A stretch of 64,000 bases of DNA from Coenobita brevimanus. Its lineage: Eukaryota; Arthropoda; Malacostraca; Decapoda; Coenobitidae. The DNA lies in the NCBI GenBank assembly GCA_032717465.1, contig CM064715.1, forward strand, positions 40,295,159-40,359,158. The letters are read 5' to 3'. Within the stretch, counting starts at the first letter, position 1; every line of letters begins with the position of its first letter. The position numbers were made by a program, and so were the translations under genes. A model generated the notes under the pieces. It was not told the DNA's origin. It ran no database searches and saw only the letters and a program-made list of their open reading frames with translations. Below, in pieces: positions 21,835 to 34,734 of this stretch.

Positions 21835-22210
21835 ACCCTCTTCAGTTAACACCAGACGATTACTTCTAGTGGAGAGCGAAGCATACGAGCCTAATAGTTA
21901 ATACTGTCACTAATAGCCCTCTCGTGGTGGGGACAACTCTAGTATTCCATTTCAGTTAACACCAGACGATTTCGTTCAATTAAAGGTGAATCAATGGAGT
22001 CTGAGAGTAATTACTGTCATCAATAACTCTTTCATGGTCAGGACAACTCTTGTATGATATTCCACCTAACAATAGACCAATTAAGCCTATAGAGCTAAAC
22101 GAACCATACAAGGCCGAAAATGTCAATACTGTCACTAATCACCTTTCAGTGTCCGAACAACTCAAGTATCCTATTCCAGTTACCGGCAGACGATTTTATT
22201 CAGCTGACTG
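21835..22210 (+). repeat. ~110-bp tandem repeat, about 3.5 units
   Basis: Units begin at CAGTTAACACCAGACGAT (21843 and 21952), CCACCTAACAATAGACCAAT (about 22062) and CCAGTTACCGGCAGACGAT (about 22177), each followed by a TTCAGCTAAAGGTGAATCA-like line, TACTGTCACTAAT and CATGGTCAGGACAACTC. Single or double copies recur near 30.9-31.0, 32.1-32.3 and 34.9-35.1 kb. Confidence 0.7.
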
Positions 22211-22496
22211 ACTCACAGAAGGTTAAACTACTAACAAGTGACAGAAATGGTTATGTATATTGATCAAGCTGTGTTAATGATGTCGGCGTTACTGTTTTAG
22301 ATTTATAGAAGTGTGTGTGTGAGAAGGGGTACCCTTGCACGAAAAGTGTATTATATAATTGTAAAGACTGAGGGAAAACTTCGCTGTAGCTGGAAAATCC
22401 CGTTAAAAAGATTCAGACACATATAAAAAATTGTACAGTGCAAAATAAAAATAGACATAATTACAGCGTTCATAATAATAAGAGTATAGAGTGTGA

Positions 22497-22497
<1 letters not shown>

Positions 22498-22550
<53 letters not shown>

Positions 22551-22597
22551 CTCCATGATTCCGAAACACACACGCACAAAAAACAGTTCATAATTCC

Positions 22598-22647
<50 letters not shown>

Positions 22648-22652
22648 CACAG
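22498..22652. repeat. Two (CA)n microsatellites
   Basis: CA tracts at about 22498-22548 and 22599-22650 separated by 50 bp with a duplicated CATGATTCCGAAACACAC-like segment, so the whole block may be a local duplication. Confidence 0.85.
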
Positions 22653-22654
22653 AG

Positions 22655-23243
22655 TATGAATGATTCAGACATACAAGAAGGCAGTCCATGATCCAGGCAT
22701 AAATAAAACAATGCATGATTCTGGCAGTCACAAAAATGCTCATGATATATAAAAACATTATTAGGTCATGCAAAAAAAAAAAAAAAAAGATAGTCAGTGT
22801 CAAAAATTCTCTCGCCTCTCTTGTTTTCCCCCCGTTAAAAAAAAGAAAAAAAAATGGTGAATCCGCATCAACTAACACTGAATACACTGATCTGTGGCTG
22901 AATAAAGTCCTCAGTGTCAGTTGCTGCGGATTCACCACACTGATTTTCAAAGTCCATGGAGTGAAAAGCATGAGGGGCGACAGGACTTACAATTCCGACT
23001 GTACACCATCCCCACATATGACAAAGTGCGTGATTCCTGGACACAAAACAACGGTGTATGATGTCATATGAAAGGTGCGGGGTTAATGAAAGTTAAATCT
23101 AATCCCTTCGTTTTCAAAAGACTCTTATACGTTTAATATAATCGTCTGAAGATGGCGGGAATAACAGAGAAAAGACGTTGTTTTAATGAAGGGTCTTTAG
23201 CAAAACGATGCGGACCATATTTAGATTAGTCCTCGATCAAATG

Positions 23244-23315
<72 letters not shown>

Positions 23316-24190
23316 ATGAACAAAAATTTATTTCATGTCACTCTCACTCCATGAATATTTTAGAATAGCTGAACCTTTGCAATATTCTTGTTTTTTTTGA
23401 CCCTCCATGAAACGTACCTAACCCAAGACTTTACATATTCAACTTTCTGCATACATATACACGACCATTATACATTATTACCATATATATAATCGTATTT
23501 CGTTTTTTTTTTCATCTATATATTAAAATGTTACTTGTTTCAGACCCCCTCCTCTTTGAACGAAAATGCGAGAATGATACGTAAATGGAAATGTTACTGT
23601 CACTGGTAAAAATGTAGCTAAGGGTGTCTAGGTAGAGGAATACATATTTGTCTACTCACCTACTACCTATCTATCCAACCTTTATCTATCAGTCTATCTG
23701 TCAAACTACCTATTGATCTATCTATTTTAAGTATAAGTATGGATGGGGAGAGAGAAAGAAAGAGAGAGAGAGAGGGACTGAGAAATTCATACATGCTAAC
23801 GAGCACTAAGCTTAGAACGAAAAAAAAAAAAGAAGAAGAAGAAGGAATAATCAGGTAAAAAATAGTCGTTCTTAAACACAGGCAATGAAGCAACAATAAT
23901 GAACTGTGATGGAGGGAGGGCACTATAAACACTAGCAAGTAATTTTGGAAGACATCGACCCAGAAACTGACATGGCGTCCATTGCGAGGATACAGTCACT
24001 TCAGTTACGAAAAAAACACTGCCCTCACTCATGGGAAAAAAAGAAAAAACAAGAAGGAACGCTTAAAGTGAAATAACAGCGTCCACCAACTGATACACTG
24101 GATGAGTAGTTGATTTTCCCCTGTAAGAGCGACCATCTACATATTTCTCTCAAAACTGAATAAACTACATAATTCTTACCTAACTGTTAA
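22655..24190. other. No gene seen; short tandem repeats
   Basis: Non-coding. It contains A-runs near 22770, a 64-bp (CT)n at 23248-23311, polypyrimidine stretches, degenerate TATC/TCTG words at 23655-23730, and an A12 tract near 23820. Confidence 0.5.
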
Positions 24191-25290
24191 CCAACTTTCT
24201 TTTTTTCAAATTAGATCCCAATTGTTTGAGTTGGTTTTATCCAGGGACCCTGAACTTTGAGCTTTCCCTGTGACCTTCTCTTTCGACCGATTATTCTCAA
24301 AATCGATCTTTTTTTTTTTTTTTTTACTTCAACCTGTAATCATCCATAAACTTTAGCCTTCATGATATAATAACATTCAGCAGACCTCTCAAGAATGAAA
24401 GGTCACATTCTTGGATGATCCTCAATTCATCCACAAAGTTTAATCCAAATCACATCAAAACTTCTTTAGCCTAGTTATTTTATTCACTCACAGACACACG
24501 GTTCGAACTTGCTCTTGCAGTGTGATCAGGGTCGGATTTACATATGGTGAGGCCCTTAGCTCTGGGAAGCTGTAATGGCTCTGTATGGCAATTGTTAACA
24601 AAGAATAAGGGTGTGTAGTAACTGAATTTGACAAGAATGTCGCCAATATGCATAGCAAATCCGTGCAGAGTGGGTTAATTCAGTTAAATCATTACTTAAA
24701 TATAAGTTATAATAAGACTGTAACAAACGAAAGAGAAAAAAAATCAGATTTTGAGAGGCCCCTTCAGATTGTGAGGCCCAGAGCTGTAGCTTGTTTAGCT
24801 TAGGCCTAAATCCAGCCCTGCCCGTGACTGATTTTCACCAAAAATGAATTCTTTTTGTCTTTCCCTGATATTTAACCATTATCCAAAATTTGATGTAAAT
24901 CGGGTTAATACTTTAAGTTGACTCATCTTTGACCTTGACCTTTGACCTATTGTTCTAAAAGGCAAGAGTTGTACTACGTGGTCGATCCTGGACCATTCCA
25001 CTAAGTCTGACTAAAATCCGATGCAAAGCTATTGAGTTACGGTATTTTGTTAAACACACACGGGTTGAAATTTGACCTTGCCCTTCGACCTTAACCTTTG
25101 AATATTCCCAAATCTGATTCACTTCATTATTCCGTTACCTTCAATTATTTCTCAAAGTTTGGTTGAAACTGGGTAAAAAAAAAAAAAAAAAGTAAGTTCA
25201 TTTTGCTAGGTCAATGTTTGACCTCGCCCTGTAGACCTTTGAACTATTGTTCTAACACACAATAGGTTTTTATATGCGCTATCATCCCAC
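24191..25290 (-). repeat. AGGTCA-bearing repeat array, minus orientation
   Basis: TGACCTT/TTGACCT motifs recur about every 130-250 bp: about 24270, TTTGACCTTGACCTTTGACC at 24928-24947, TTTGACCTTGCCCTTCGACC near 25075, and TTTGACCTCGCCCTGTAGACC near 25219. In between are GATCCTGGACC and TTTAATCCAAATC blocks. It is the reverse-strand counterpart of the arrays at 3.7-4.2 and 40.1-41.4 kb, interrupted by a MITE at 24527-24820. Confidence 0.6.
24527..24820. mobile_element. hAT-like MITE, 294 bp
   Basis: The left end CAGGGTCGGATTTA and the reverse complement of the right end CAGGGCTGGATTTA are terminal inverted repeats; inside them GTGAGGCCC occurs near both ends. The flanking 8-mers AGTGTGAT and CCCGTGAC match at only four positions, so the insertion is old or the duplication has decayed. 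No coding capacity. Confidence 0.65.
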
Positions 25291-25337
25291 ACTTTTTCCA
25301 CGTTTGCTTAAAATCAATTAAAAACTGAATTGTTTTG

Positions 25338-25338
<1 letters not shown>

Positions 25339-25415
<77 letters not shown>
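25339..25415. repeat. (CA)n microsatellite
   Basis: About 38 CA units, followed by ATACATACGCACATACACACA. Confidence 0.9.
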
Positions 25416-25417
<2 letters not shown>

Positions 25418-25749
25418 AATACATACGCACATACACACATACGTACATAATACACGCTCGCGCGCTCCCCGAGGGGGAAAAAAAAAAAACATAATGATCT
25501 CCCTTGGCCTGCGAGATGAGGGCATAAATATTACTGCAATTAGATAATTATGGGAAAAAGACAAATTATAGAATCTGCATAGTCAACTTAAAGCAAAACA
25601 AAATGAGGCCGAAGCTAAATCTGTTCCTGAAACCATTACTAAGCTTAACAATACAGGCAATTTTTGTAGGCGAGATTCTTTCACTTTAACCTCTCAAGAC
25701 ACTGCAAAGTTAAAACACGAATATATACATTCATTTCGTCTCCTCTTTC

Positions 25750-25753
<4 letters not shown>

Positions 25754-25801
<48 letters not shown>
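25754..25801. repeat. (GT)n microsatellite
   Basis: About 24 GT units; followed at 25830-26040 by a pyrimidine-rich (CTCC/CCCC) block with no gene. Confidence 0.9.
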
Positions 25802-25803
<2 letters not shown>

Positions 25804-26089
25804 GTAAAGTCTCTCTAAAACTGTTTTCTCCTTAGCCTTCTCTCCATTGTATATACTTCTCCCTCCTCCCCCTCCACAGTCACTTTTATTCCCCCAACCC
25901 CCTACCAACTTTGTCCCTAACCTCTCCCATCCTCGTCCCCCAAATTCTCTCCCCTCCTCTCTTCCTCAGTCTCCCCCCGACGCTTATCCCCTCCCCCTCC
26001 CTCGCTCCCCCAGCACCCCCCACCACCCCCTCGCCTTATCGTTACTGGTAAGTTTTCTCTCTAATATGTATGAGAGTTGAAACTGGGGG

Positions 26090-26583
26090 GCATGGTTTTA
26101 GGGGCATGGATATGCTGTAAGAGCAGTGGGTGTAGGGATCATTGTGTATGAAAAATAAGTCTGTGGGTGTAGGTGTAAAGTCAGTTTGTATAATGAGTGT
26201 GTAAGAATCACTGGGTGTAAGAATCGATGAGTGTTAGAATCAGTGGTTGAAGGAGGAGGTAGAAGTGGAAGTGTAAGAGTCAGTGTATGTAAGAGTCAGT
26301 GGGTGTAAGAGTCACTGGGTGTAAAAGTCACTGGGTGTATGAGTCAGTATGTGTAACACTTAATGGGTGTAATGTGTACGAGTCAACTAGTGTAAGAATC
26401 AGTGGGCATCAGTGTAAATCAGAGGGTGTATGCGTCAGTGGGTGTAAAAGTCAGTGGGTGTAGGAGTATGACTCAGAGGTTTTAAGTGTAAGAGTCAGTG
26501 GGTGTACGAGCCAGTAAGTGTAAAAAAATCAGTCGGTGTAAAAGTAAGAGTCAGTGAGTGGAAGCATCGATGACTGTAAGAGT

Positions 26584-26666
<83 letters not shown>

Positions 26667-26830
26667 TCAGTGCGTAGCTGAGTCGATAAGTGTATGAATC
26701 ACCGTGTATAAATCAACAAGTGTGAGAATCAGTGGGTGTATGAGTGAGTATAAGAATCACTGCGTGTAAGAGCAGTTGTGTGTAAGAATCATGTAGTGTA
26801 AAATTACGTGCAAGAGTCAGCGGGCGTAAG
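26090..26830 (+). repeat. GT-rich minisatellite, 16-18-bp unit
   Basis: Words GTGTAAGAGTCAGTGG and GTAAGAATCACTGG repeat with 15-20 bp spacing across about 740 bp, with a pure (GT)n tract at about 26586-26660 inside it. Confidence 0.7.
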
Positions 26831-27747
26831 AATCAGTAAGTATACGGGAGGATGTAAGAATCAGCTGATGTAAAGAGAGAAAGAAAGAATCGACTGATAT
26901 AAGAGGGGATGCAAGAATCAGTGGGTGGAAAATATAATGAAACTGAGAGAGAGGAAAAGAGAAATAAGGGGGACTGAGAAAGGGAAGCGTGAGAGAACAT
27001 TTCAGGAAAGTGAATGAGGGGTGAGAGGCAGTAATGAATAATAACGCAGAGACGTGAGGGATCAGGCTGAGGGGTGAGGGGAGAGTTGAGTGAGGTTGTG
27101 TGACGGTTGAGTGAGGGTGAGATTGCGTGAGGGTGAGGTAGGATGTGAGGCGGTATGTAAGGCATGTAACAGGGTGTGGGTGGGGAGGTGGTGTGTGAGA
27201 CTGGAGTGACACTATGAGTGGAAGTGTAAGGGATGTAACAGGGTGTGAGGGATATGGGTGTGTGTAAGCGATGTAACATGATGTGCATGGCGAGGTGATG
27301 TGTGAGGTTGGGTATATGGAGAGAGATTATGTAGGGGGTGAGTGACAACAAAATTGTGTGAGGGGTAAGGATTGCGGGTGAGGGGGTGTGTAAAGGACGA
27401 GATATGATGTGAGGGGAGAGATGATGTTTGAGGGTGTTGAGAATGAGAGGGGAGTAAGGATGAGAGACAGTGTGAGGGTGGGGTTGTGTGAGGGGTGGGA
27501 TGTGAATGGAAGGGATAAACTGTGTGTGTGAGGGAGGCAGGATTAGAAGGGTGAAGAGTGAGGGAGAAATGAGTGAGGGTGAGACTGTGAAGAGTGTGAT
27601 TGAGTGAGGGATGAGGTATGGGGGTAAGGGGTGAAGGAGGGTAAGATTATATAACGGGTGAGGCAGTGTGAGGTGTCAGTGAGGATGAGATTGTGTGAGG
27701 GGTTAGTGAGGCGTAAAAGAGGATGAGATTGTGTGTGAGGGGTTTGT

Positions 27748-27805
<58 letters not shown>

Positions 27806-29275
27806 AGATTGTGTGACGGTTAGTGAGGAGTGAGAGGGGATGAGATTGTGAGAGGGTTAGTGAGGAGTGAGAGAATGAGATTGAGTAGGATTTGGATATT
27901 AGTGTGATGAGTGAATGCTGCATTGAGAGATGAAAGGTGAAGTGTGAGTGGGGGTGAGATTATGTGACGAATGAGATGTGGATGTAAGGGGTTAGGAATG
28001 TGTAAAGAGTGATCGGTGGTGTGGGACATTTAATATTTGAGGGATGAAGTATGGATGAAAGGTGAGGTTGAATGAGGTTGTGTGTAGGGTGAGAAAGGGT
28101 AATACACAGTGCGGAGTGAGGTATGAATTTGAAGAGAAGAGAATTAGGGTATAAGTAGGAAGGCCTGACATGAGGGATGAGCTATGAATGTGAGGGGTGA
28201 AGTAGGGATGAGAAGGATGAGGGATTTGTGAGAGTGAAGGGCGAGTGTGAAGGATGAGTGCGAGTTTGCGTGAGGGGTAAGACAGGAATGTGAGCTGAGG
28301 TGTGAGCGCAAAATGTGAGGTGAGAGTAAGATGGGCGAAGGGTGAAGTATGGGCGTGAGAGGTGAAGGATGTATATATGAAGTGAGTGATATTGAGTTTG
28401 TGTGGCGTGAGTAATGTCTATTGCACTGGTTTGTGAGGAGACTGGAGGAAAAATGTGTGGGAGGGGGAGGCAGACAGACAGACAGACAGGACAGACAGAC
28501 AGAGACAGACAGACCTGGAGTAAGAACATAAAGGGGGTGGGAGGTGAGAGCTTGTTTGAAGGGTGAGGTATGGCTGGACGAGGAGGTTGGGGTAAGAGTC
28601 AGTAGGATGGGTGTGAGAAGTGAAATTCTGTGAAGGATGGCGTAGCTTGAGGAATCAGTAACAGTGTGTGAAAGGGCCAGTGATGTGTAAGACAGTGTGA
28701 ATTGCAAGACAGTGTGAAGTGTTAGGTAGAGTAGGGGGATGGATATAGAGTAGATATGAGTGACAAAAGCTTGTGAGGAGTGGGGAAGTGTGAGAGGTGA
28801 GGTATGGGTGAGAGAGATGGGGTAGTGTGAAGGATAAAATATGAGTGTGAGGCTTCAGGCTGTGTTGAAGCTGGCAGATTGATGAATGTGAAGGGGGTTG
28901 TAGTGAACAGTGAATTGGAATGAGGGGTGATTTAGTGGGTGATAGGGTACGTGAGGGGTGACGTAGTAGGTAGTGGGGTGGAACAAGGAGTGCCGTATAT
29001 GGAGGGTAATTGCCACTGGATCAAAGCAAGAGTGAAAAGGGTTAGTGTAAGGGACGTGTGAGAGAGATGCTGAGCAGTTGTTGAGGGTGTAAGGGATGAG
29101 TGATACATTTCCTGACGGGTAGGAGTGGGAAGGGTGTATGAAGGGCAAGGGGAATACAGGGGTTGAAGCGCAGGCGGGTGGGATGGGGTGCAAACGCAAT
29201 ACGGGTTTATGAGGTGGGGGAGTGGGTAAAGAGAGGGCAGATGGCTTAGCTACAGGGTAAGTGGCAGGGGCTGGG
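26831..29275 (+). repeat. G-rich minisatellite field
   Basis: About 2.4 kb of degenerate GAGGGTGAG, GTGTGAGGGG and GATGAGATTGTGTG words. A clearer roughly 37-bp unit (GATGAGATTGTGTGAGGGGT + TAGTGAGGAGTGAGAG) is visible at 27640-27900, with (GA)n at about 27752-27800 and (GACA)n at 28474-28510. Long Ser/His/Pro/Leu frames on the other strand reflect the repeat and are not genes. Confidence 0.7.
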
Positions 29276-29984
29276 AAGGGTGAGAGGCACAGGAACCAGA
29301 CAGGAAATATATTATGAAGGTTGATATAGAATTCGTTAGTCTAGATGAGTGTCGTTGCTTATAAGTCACAGAGTAGGAATGTATGTAGTCTGTATAGCTG
29401 GAGTTGCAGTGGTTCGGTGGTAATGTACTCATCATATGATGCGTGTGTCCTGAGTCTAGGGTTCAAACCTATTCCGAGAGAGTAAGTGCTGGTAGTATGT
29501 CCTTTCATGCGCTTGCAAAGGCCGCTCCCTGTCGGTTTTTCCAATGACATATACAAAATCATCATAAACATAGCAAATATAGAACTTCCATCTTCGTAAG
29601 AACCACTTCATACAGACACCCATTCCCAATTCGTATTTCGCCAGCAAAAGGAAGAATTAATTCTAGCTATTACTCTCCCCTCGAGAAGATCCAGTCCTGC
29701 AATGGAAACAGTACGGACCTATAGAAATGCAGGAACTGATATGCAAGGTCTGTACAATATTTATCAACATATGAGCATTAACTCTATTAATTAGGATTTT
29801 ATGCTGTTGTGTGCGATTTATTTCTCTGATAATAATAGAGTAAGTGCACTTGTTACTTCACAGCCCCAAACGAATTTCGCTCACTATCATTGTACTGTTG
29901 CCAATATAAAACTAGAATGAGTTAATATCCATATTTCATTAGAAACTATATGTGACATTTGGTAATAGACAAGGAGATATTCCA

Positions 29985-30020
<36 letters not shown>

Positions 30021-31460
30021 CACTTCGTAAAAATCTCAAAATCTATCCCGGCTGAGGCAGGGAAAAGTTTGAGGGAGTGAATTTCATTAACCCTTTAGCT
30101 GCGAATTGCCTACTTTGCATTTTTATTTCGGGTGACGTTAGGCAATTTCCCAATACTAGAGTGAAACCTAGAGCAGTAAAAATGTTAAAGCGATCATCAT
30201 GAATGCTTTGGTTGGCAATACTGAGCTTTGTTTTTTTTATTCTAGATTACTATGGATCACTTTACTCAGCTCATATTTATTCACAGCTGCCAGAGAGTTG
30301 AAGCATTCTCCTTCATTCCTCAGTAATATTCACTAATGTGTGGTAAAAACATCTCCACTCATATCATCACACAAAATCTGAATGTAACAGAAATAACATG
30401 TTTCAGAATAGTCGAATCGGTATGAGTGCCCAAACAGTGACATGTGAGGATGTGTGTGCAGTTTCTTGCTGGTGAGCTGAAAAAACATTTGATCCTCAGT
30501 AAACGGACCGCATAGTTTATATTCAAAGGTGGATACATTAATAAATAATTCATTGCTTCCTCCGCCCGCTCTATGCCACCATCCCATATTCACTCCATTA
30601 CCCCATTTTCCCCTATTTCGTGTAACGCAGAGAAAACAAATAAAAACGGTAATTGATTTTTAGGGCCATTGTTTTCTGGTAAGGAAGAGGACAGCCAAGT
30701 TCAAAGAGCCATTGTTTTCTTTTGTTTCGTCCTGTCCAACTGATTTTCCATGATTTTGTTAGGTGGCCGTGAAACCCTCTAATTGACTATTGTTTCCATT
30801 GTTCAGAATACACAGATGTAAGCCTTTTGTACGAGTAGTGTTAACCCTTTCGCTGCTGTAAACACACCTGGATATTTTGCCCTTTTCGTGGTCAGGGCAG
30901 CTCGAATATTTCATTCCAGCTAACACCAGGTGATTGTATTCAGCTTAGGGTTAGTCATGGGAGGAAGGGAATGTTAATACTGCCACCATTAACCCTGTCA
31001 TGGTCGGGACAATTTTAGTACTCTATTTCTGTTTACGGCTGACTATTTTATGAATAAAAGAATGTATAATATAAGCCTGAGAGAATTAAGCACTTCACCC
31101 AAAGAACATTTATTTATTTATTTATTTATTTATTTTTTGCTATCTCCACACGATTCAGGAAAAGAGAGGCTTCTCGATTTGGAGTGGTCACACATACAGG
31201 TAACCTTCATTATTTCCCCGAAGCTTTCCCAAGATTACTAAAATCATCCTAAGACATCAATAATACACTCCAGAAGATATCATCGAACTGGAAGGGTTGA
31301 TCGAGGTAATACTAAGATATTTCAGCTGAGAAATATTTCATCCATTAATGGGTACATGAAGATAATTACTACGAACTGCCTCTCCTAACTCGGCTGATAT
31401 AATTGCTAAGCGTTAGTAATAATGAAAAAGTAATAATTCAGTCGTAGGTGATTATTATTA
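29276..31460. other. No gene seen; A-run and dispersed repeat copies
   Basis: Non-coding. An A29 run lies at 29992-30020, (TTTA)n at about 31107-31135. ~110-bp repeat copies occur at about 30840-31030 and 31200-31320 (ATCGAACTGGAAGGGTTGAT). No exon is evident. Confidence 0.45.
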
Positions 31461-31475
31461 TATAGGTCAGCTTAG

Positions 31476-31826
31476 TGGCGACCATCAATCACTCACATGA
31501 TGTGGTGTTACCTACTTCACCCTTCACCTTTATCATTCTTTTCTGAGTTTGCCCTACTCTCTTCCTATTTCTCCCATCTTTCCTGTCACTTTTTATTACT
31601 CTTCTTTCGTTTTCAGGTGGCTTTACATTGAGTGACAAGTCTAATGGTTTCTTGTAGGCCAGGAAACCATTTACAGCACTGGATCGTAACCATGTAACCA
31701 ACCCATACATGTTCCTTACGTGTCAACAAGTGGGTTGGCAGAGGGACAGCGCCCCTCCCCATAAAACAACCAACCCAAAGACAAGCGGCCATTCCTTACG
31801 GGATTAGGGTGTCTGGCTATTGACAA
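31476..31826 (+). mobile_element. SINE-like repeat with RTE-type 3' tail
   Basis: The left part (GGCGACCATCAATCACTCAC ... GAGTGACAAGTCTAATGG ... AAACCATTTACAG) is homologous to the minus-strand repeats at 52.4-52.6 and 55.2-55.4 kb. The right part (GTCAACAAGTGGGTTGG ... GGCCATTCCTTACGGGATT ... GTGTCTGGCTATTGAC) matches the minus-strand copy at 51241-51400 and shares the last about 45 bp with the RTE-like LINE at 1320-1370. No open frame. Confidence 0.65.
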
Positions 31827-32107
31827 AAGTAGAGAACTTAGAAAAGTTAGTTTTTACTGATGGAGGCTGTATCTAACCCTTCCAACGTAAAGGTTCTAAA
31901 CGAAATGAAATGATTTGTATCAAGAATGAAACAAAGACTCTCACTGGAGTAAAAAAATTCATTGTGTGGAATGACGCAGACAATGCCGAAGGTCTAAGTG
32001 ACAAATTCACGGCTATATAACATATTCCAATGGGCATTTCGAAGAAAGGTTCTCCTGCTTCAATATTTTTCACTTCTTGATTTTTTTTTTTAACCCACAA
32101 AATTTTT

Positions 32108-32735
32108 AACCCTCTTCTGGTCGGGATAACTCCAGTATTCTACTCAGCATCTCCTTACCTGAATCAACGATGTTATTCAGCTGAAATTAAGTCGAAAGAA
32201 TTGGAGAGTTTTAATATCATCAGCTTTAAACCCTTTCCTGCTCTGATTAACTCAAGTAGGCCTACTCTAACTAATATATGAGAGGGAGTATAGTAACCTG
32301 AGTGTAAACAGTGAGAAACTGGGCAAGGATAATGATGATGACATTGATGATGGTGACTGCGGATTTTGGTGACTACATATAATTCTTATTTTGCTGATTT
32401 CAATTGGAAATAGATAAGTTCTGCTCAACACGTGGCCTTGGGCATGAATACGTCACGAAGCCTCTTAGCAATATTTAGAACACCAGAGACGGGGCTGCTT
32501 GGCCAGACTGCCTAGGGAACAACTACACTCAGAGAAATAAGAGTGTATATTCTAATCGATTAGGAAGGCTCTCTTACACCCCTTCTCTATATCAGTTTAT
32601 TTCTATGTCTGATTCGTTAAAATGTACTTATATGATGTCTATGTTATCTATGTCCGTAGAGGAAAGATTAAATTACAATAACGTACAGGTGAGGACCAAA
32701 GAAACACAGACTCGGATTAAGTCTGGGCGTACAAG
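32108..32735. repeat. Copies of the ~110-bp repeat and flanking non-coding DNA
   Basis: AACCCTCTTCTGGTCGGGAT followed by TATTCAGCTGAAATTAAGTC (to about 32280) is the ~110-bp family. A 65-bp segment at about 32545-32612 (CGATTAGGAAGGCTCTCTTA) is repeated directly at about 32872-32940. Confidence 0.5.
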
Positions 32736-32737
32736 GA

Positions 32738-32868
32738 CTGGGTCATTTCTAGCTGATGAGTTACGCTGGGGTGGGTGGGAAAGTGGCCGCACCTTCCCCT
32801 CACGTACCCCTGCCTGATGCTATTCCCACACTTTCCCCTCTGTACCTCGTCAGCCAGAAATGACCCAG
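32738..32868. repeat. Inverted repeat, 23-bp arms
   Basis: The arm CTGGGTCATTTCTAGCTGATGAG at 32738-32760 pairs with 32846-32868 at 21 of 23 positions, with a loop of 85 bp; GGGAAAGTG inside is also inverted (GTGTGGGAATAGC side). Direct 65-bp repeats flank the structure. Confidence 0.6.
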
Positions 32869-33029
32869 GACGGTATTCTCATGCGATTAGGAAGCTTACT
32901 AACACCTCTTCCTTACCGATTTATTCCAGTATCTGCCCTGTTATTATAATCTTGTTTTGATATTCATGAAAAATATGTCGACATTAAGGAGATAATTTTA
33001 TATTATAAAAGACAAAAAAGAGGATATTA

Positions 33030-34258
33030 ATACTATCCATCAATCAATTGACCTACATGGAGAAACTCATGCAGTAGCCGTTGATATTCCTAAAGCTTTT
33101 GACAGAGTATGGCACCGTTCCCTGCTGTCCAAACTCCCTTGCTATGGACTAACGTCTTTTGTTCCTTTGATTTCTTCATATCTTAGTGACAGGAATATAA
33201 GAGTTAAAGTAGATGATGTTTATTCCAATTTTCACTCAATTAACACCGGCGTGCCGCAGGGATCAGTTCTGGTGCCAACCCTATTCCTGGTTCATATTAA
33301 TGATCTCTTATCTGTCACCCACAATCCCATCCATTCATACGCAGATGACTCAACACTACATAGTTCATTCACGCTCAGACACCCATTTACAAAGTCTAAT
33401 ATCTCTACCTTTCTACTCAGTACGGCCATCTCCATAAATCAAGACCTATCTACGATCAGTGAATTGGGACAAAACAACCTTGTATCATTTAATGCTAGTA
33501 AAACTAAATATATACAATTTACTAATATACAGATATTGCCAGATTCGTATATTACCTTCAGTACTACTAATATTCCCATCTCCAAAAGTATTGAAATTCT
33601 CGGCGTTTCACTTAACAATGCCCTCAGCTGGACCCCTCATGTTAGATCACTTGCTAAAACCGCCTCAAAAAAACTTGGATTATCGTACAGAGTCCGTAAC
33701 TTCTTCGCTGTTGAGCAGTTAGCTGTACTTTATAAGAGTCATGTGCACTCTCAGCTAGAATATTGCTCACCCTTGTGGAATGGACGTGGAGAGGTTGCAT
33801 TAAAACAACTAGAGAAAATTCAGAACAAAGCTGTTAGAATTATTAACAACCCTGCCATTACAAATAAACTACCTCCCCTACAAGTAAGAAGGAATGTTGC
33901 CTCCCTTGCATTATTTTACGGATATTTTTATGGCAAATGCTCAGACGAAGTTGCGTCCATGGTGCCACCTCTTCATGCCTTCCCTCGTGCTACACGGGCA
34001 TCTGGTAGCGCTCATGACTGGAATGTCACTCAGCCATATTGCAGGACTTCTGCCTATCAACATTCTTTCATTCCCCGAACTGCATCTCTCTGGAACTCGC
34101 TTCCACAGAGTTGTTTCCCTCCAAATATTAACCCACAACTGTTCAAGTCTGTTACAGATATTTTATGAACAGAGGACACCAGTAATCTGGTGTATGGATT
34201 ATTTGTTTTATTCATTTGTTTTTCCTTCCTCTGTTGTGTTATTTAAAAAAAAAAAAAG
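33030..34258 (+). mobile_element. Jockey-like LINE copy B (RT retained, 5' truncated)
   Basis: Begins near 33030 inside the RT domain and runs to an A-run at 34245-34257. The 3' UTR (ACAGAGGACACCAGTAATC, TTCATTTGTTTTTCCTTCCTC) matches copy A at 15.8 kb. The endonuclease part is missing here and the RT core is missing in copy A. Confidence 0.8.
33043..34168 (+). pseudogene. LINE reverse transcriptase, 5' truncated
   Basis: One open frame covers motif A (VAVDIPKAFDRVWH near 33080), GVPQGSVLVPTLFLVHINDL (motif B) and SYADDSTLHSS with an intact catalytic pair (motif C, near 33340). Next come LGVSLNNALSWTPHV, LEYCSPLWNG and the conserved C-terminus ATASLWNSLPQ-like to LFKSVTDIL and a stop at 34168. 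No ATG is needed because it is a fragment; the nominal start at 33167 is an ATT inside the domain. The family resembles Jockey-type arthropod LINEs. It lacks an endonuclease and a promoter, so it cannot move alone. Confidence 0.85.
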
Positions 34259-34734
34259 TAGTTTGGAAAATAAATCGCTAAAGAAGAGGCACTAGGAAGC
34301 CTCCTTTCCTGACGAGAATACGAACCCTAGTCGTGTGCGTTAGCGCTAAGGCAGGGTCTCTGATACTTTTGTTCGCACCTGTACAAAACGGTAACAATAG
34401 GCAAAACACAATGCTAAGGAAGTGGCACCAGATAGTCTTCCAAGCTGTAGAGAATTGGGCCCGAGATACACATTATGTCAAGAAGGATGATGTGTCGTAG
34501 GAACGGGGGTCGTTATTGAGTATGAACAGAAATTCCTTGAGTTCTTCTTGTCTGGGCCAGCTCTTTCAGAACACTGTATCAGACAGTAGACAGACAGATA
34601 GAGTATTTGTAGTAGTGTAAATTGAGAATTTGTTGTTCCAGTGCAATTTTATTACAATGATGTTTTTTATATCATGTATTTGCTACGTACAGATGATAAT
34701 AATCAGCCTAAGAAAGACATTAAAGAGGACTATA

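Noticed and set aside
24191..25290. A regulatory enhancer cluster because of many TGACCT motifs
   Set aside because: The motifs belong to a dispersed repeat; regulatory activity is not shown by the sequence and is listed only as a question.
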